DNA from: QIAW01 sp035487295 | GTDB lineage: Bacteria; Acidobacteriota; Terriglobia; Terriglobales; Acidobacteriaceae | Length of the DNA stretch: 64,000 nucleotides | NCBI GenBank assembly: GCA_035487295.1 | Contig: DATHMH010000020.1 | Span: 217,928-281,927 of the forward strand | Direction of reading: 5' to 3' | Shown here: piece by piece, positions 62,077 to 64,000 of the stretch | How positions within the stretch are numbered: position 1 is the stretch's first letter | Layout of the letters: every line of letters starts with the position of its first letter | Made by a program: the position numbers and the translations under genes | The notes under the pieces: generated by a model | Database searches by the model: none | The model's input: the letters and a program-made list of their open reading frames with translations, nothing else | What the model was told of the DNA's origin: nothing

Positions 62077-64000
62077 TCAACGAGGCCTGGGTGTGTGGTT
62101 GAGCTGACTAGGCGACGATGAGCTTGGCAGAAATATGCCGTCGCCCGAATACTTCGCGGTGATGGTATGCGCTCCCAGACCGAATTCGAAAGGCGGGAAG
62201 GTAACGTTTTGCGTCGCACCACTTCCCGCTAGGTTCAGGCTGGGACCAATCTGGGCGCCATGTTCGTCGAAAAGCGTCACGCTTCCCGTTGGCGATCCTG
62301 CCGCGGCTGTGCTGACCGTTGCAGTCACCGTAATGCTCTGCCCCATATGTACAGTGCCCGGCTGCTCACCAGGCGTGGGGGGCGGATATAGAACGATGTT
62401 GATGGTCGTGGTGGTTGCAGTTGTTGGGCCGCTGGTAACCGTCTGGGTCAGCGCAGGGGAAGTGCTGCCAGAGAAGTTTGAGTCCCCACTGTAGACTGCC
62501 GTAATGCTGTGTGAGCCCACGGTCAACGATGAGATGGCGGATGATGTGGCGGCACCACTGTTCAAAATGGCCGGCGCTCCCAAGTTGCTGGCCCCGTCTT
62601 TGAACTGCACCATGCCGGTCGGCGTCCCCGAACCGGGCAGTGCCGCGGAAACTGTAGCGGTGAACGTCACGATCTGTCCGAAAGAAGATGGATTGACGGA
62701 AGACGAAACACTGGTTGAGCTGGCATCCTGGTTCACGGTTTGCGCGAGCGAAGGGCTGGTGCTGCCGTTGAAGTTGGCATCTCCCAGGTAGACGGCGGTT
62801 ATGTTGTGAGTTCCGACAGATAATAATGACGTGCCGAGTGTGGCTGTACCAGCGCTCAGGGTCACAGCGGATCCGAGGTTGCTGCCTCCGTCCTGGAATT
62901 GCACAGCGCCGCTTGGGCTGCCGGCGCCGGGTGCAACCGCTGATACCGTCGCCGTGAAGGTCACGGATTGTCCGAAGACCGACGGATTAGCCGATGAGGA
63001 GACAGTCGTCGTGCTGCTCGCCTGATTGACTGTCTGCGTCAGCGTCCCGGAGCTGCTGCCACTGAAGTTCGTGTCACCGCCATACGCCGCCGTGATCGTG
63101 TGATTGCCGATCACCAGCGTAGAAATCGCCATCGTCGCGACCCCGCTGCTCAGCGTACCTGTGCCGATCGTGCTGCCGCCATCTTTGAAGGTAACTGTTC
63201 CGGTCGGCGTACCACTGCCCGGGGCCACCGCCGTCACAGTCGCCGTGAACGTTACGGATTGTCCGAAGACTGACGGATTAGCCGACGAGGAGACAGTCGT
63301 CGTGCTGCTCGCCTGATTGACTGTCTGCGCCAGGGGCGAACTGGTGCCGGCTGCAAAACTTGAATCGCCGCTGTAAACGGCTGTGATGCTATGGGATCCC
63401 ACAGCCAGCGATGAAACAGGGAGCGATGTTGCTGTCCCGCCGCTCACCGTCACCGCAGCGCCCAGGTTCGTAGAACCATCCTGAAACTGCACGGTGCCGG
63501 TAGCGCTCGCCGGCGAGAGCGTGGCCGTGAACGTAACCGGCTGTCCAAAGACCGATGGATTCGCGCTCGAAGCCAAGGTTATGGTCGGAGTTTGCTCGTA
63601 GACGCGCACATAGTCCACCAGCACGTTGGCTGGGCTGGGCGTGGTGCCATTGGGATTGCCGGGAAAGTTGCCCCCTACAGCAAAGTTCAACAAAATGTAA
63701 AAAGGATGATTGTAGACCCAGGTCGTGCCGCCGGGGATATTCGCAGGAGTCACGGTAAAGAAAGGCGTCGTGTAATCGTCACGATAGAACTGCATCTTGT
63801 TCTGCGACCAGATGACCCCGTAAGTGTGATAGCCCGCATCGTCTACTCTTCCGCCGCTAGGAAAGGTGAATTTGCTGCCGATGCCATTGGCGCCGGAATA
63901 GCCCGGTCCGTGAATTGTCGATGATGTCGTCGTCGGAGTGTACTGCGGCACCCACTCCATGATGTCCTGCTCGCCGCAGGTCGGCCAGCCAACCGTGCCG
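62077..64000 (-). CDS. Glycoside hydrolase family 16 protein with Ig-like repeats, N terminus outside window
   Basis: At least 641 residues; the true start lies beyond 64000. The visible N-terminal part includes the GH16 catalytic motif GEQDIMEW (E-x-D-x-x-E) near 63940-63975, then a jelly-roll core with YHTYGVIWSQNKMQFYRDD, PFYILLNFAVGGNFPG and VLVDYVRVYEQTP that closes the domain near residue 130 of the visible part. Five Ig-like (Big_3-type) repeats follow, each opening with SSANPSVFGQSVTFTATVSA and ending ...HSITAVYSGDSNFSGSTSP. The repeats are nearly identical at DNA level over stretches such as 63001-63036 and 63292-63328. Secreted endo-beta-1,3- or 1,3-1,4-glucanase (laminarinase type) is the family expectation. 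Confidence 0.9.
   Translation of the reverse strand, partial: GTVGWPTCGEQDIMEWVPQYTPTTTSSTIHGPGYSGANGIGSKFTFPSGGRVDDAGYHTYGVIWSQNKMQFYRDDYTTPFFTVTPANIPGGTTWVYNHPFYILLNFAVGGNFPGNPNGTTPSPANVLVDYVRVYEQTPTITLASSANPSVFGQPVTFTATLSPASATGTVQFQDGSTNLGAAVTVSGGTATSLPVSSLAVGSHSITAVYSGDSSFAAGTSSPLAQTVNQASSTTTVSSSANPSVFGQSVTFTATVTAVAPGSGTPTGTVTFKDGGSTIGTGTLSSGVATMAISTLVIGNHTITAAYGGDTNFSGSSSGTLTQTVNQASSTTTVSSSANPSVFGQSVTFTATVSAVAPGAGSPSGAVQFQDGGSNLGSAVTLSAGTATLGTSLLSVGTHNITAVYLGDANFNGSTSPSLAQTVNQDASSTSVSSSVNPSSFGQIVTFTATVSAALPGSGTPTGMVQFKDGASNLGAPAILNSGAATSSAISSLTVGSHSITAVYSGDSNFSGSTSPALTQTVTSGPTTATTTTINIVLYPPPTPGEQPGTVHMGQSITVTATVSTAAAGSPTGSVTLFDEHGAQIGPSLNLAGSGATQNVTFPPFEFGLGAHTITAKYSGDGIFLPSSSSPSQLNHTPRPR

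Overview
The window looks like chromosomal DNA of an acidobacterium (Acidobacteriota, Terriglobia-like). This is inferred from a large Oar-type TonB-dependent receptor with an N-terminal carboxypeptidase-regulatory domain, the moderately GC-rich sequence, many secreted TPR, beta-propeller and Ig-like-repeat proteins, and intergenic palindromes of a kind common in that phylum. No taxonomic marker such as rRNA is present, so the assignment is an inference.

Layout. 1-4100 (minus): iron-uptake operon of an FTR1 permease fused to a DUF2318 domain, two FtsX-type permeases and an ABC ATPase cut by the window edge, behind a perfect Fur-like palindrome. 4265-6163: GNAT-like protein and SprT-like metalloprotease. 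6201-11913 (minus): uvrA and overlapping genes for a secreted TPR protein and two small secreted proteins, ending in a probable gene remnant. 12082-15397 (minus): cytochrome c oxidase ctaC-ctaD-ctaE. 15430-17077 (minus): pdxS and pdxT for pyridoxal phosphate. 17205-21824 (minus): thioesterase, DPP-IV-type peptidase, PBP4-type DD-carboxypeptidase. 21953-28716 (plus): DUF3303 protein, folP, TPR protein, two membrane enzymes, DinB-like protein. 28720-30311: retron-like reverse transcriptase with a candidate msr-msd RNA directly upstream. 30435-34449: sugar-binding-type protein, phosphodiester glycosidase, DUF2199 protein, aroC. 34572-40646: methyltransferases, STAS protein, miaB, bifunctional nuclease, truB, rhomboid protease. 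40762-45262 (minus): spermidine-synthase-like membrane protein, then a pterin operon (two PTPS paralogues, folE, SDR). 45444-49336: TlpA-like lipoprotein, CopA copper ATPase, CsoR repressor, small HMA-like protein. 49883-52680: tRNA-Arg followed by two partial copies of its 3' end that bracket a YVTN beta-propeller gene broken at a poly(A) tract. 52871-59308: outer-membrane barrel, amino-acid permease, secreted protein, Oar receptor. 59375-61910: core-MetE-like protein and two genes read through in-frame UGA codons. 62077-64000 (minus): GH16 glucanase with Ig-like repeats, cut by the window edge.

The strongest result is at 60462-61910. Two convergent genes appear to be selenoproteins: an iodothyronine-deiodinase-like thioredoxin-fold protein (FGSYT-UGA-PPF, then EAHPSDVW) and an AhpD-like protein (CFY-UGA-xxxH). 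Each UGA is followed 10-17 bases later by a hairpin with bacterial SECIS geometry, and plain ORF calling splits both genes. Second is the retron-like locus, whose RT has altered versions of the two hallmark retron motifs and is preceded by a roughly 225-nt hairpin-rich segment bounded by complementary ends.
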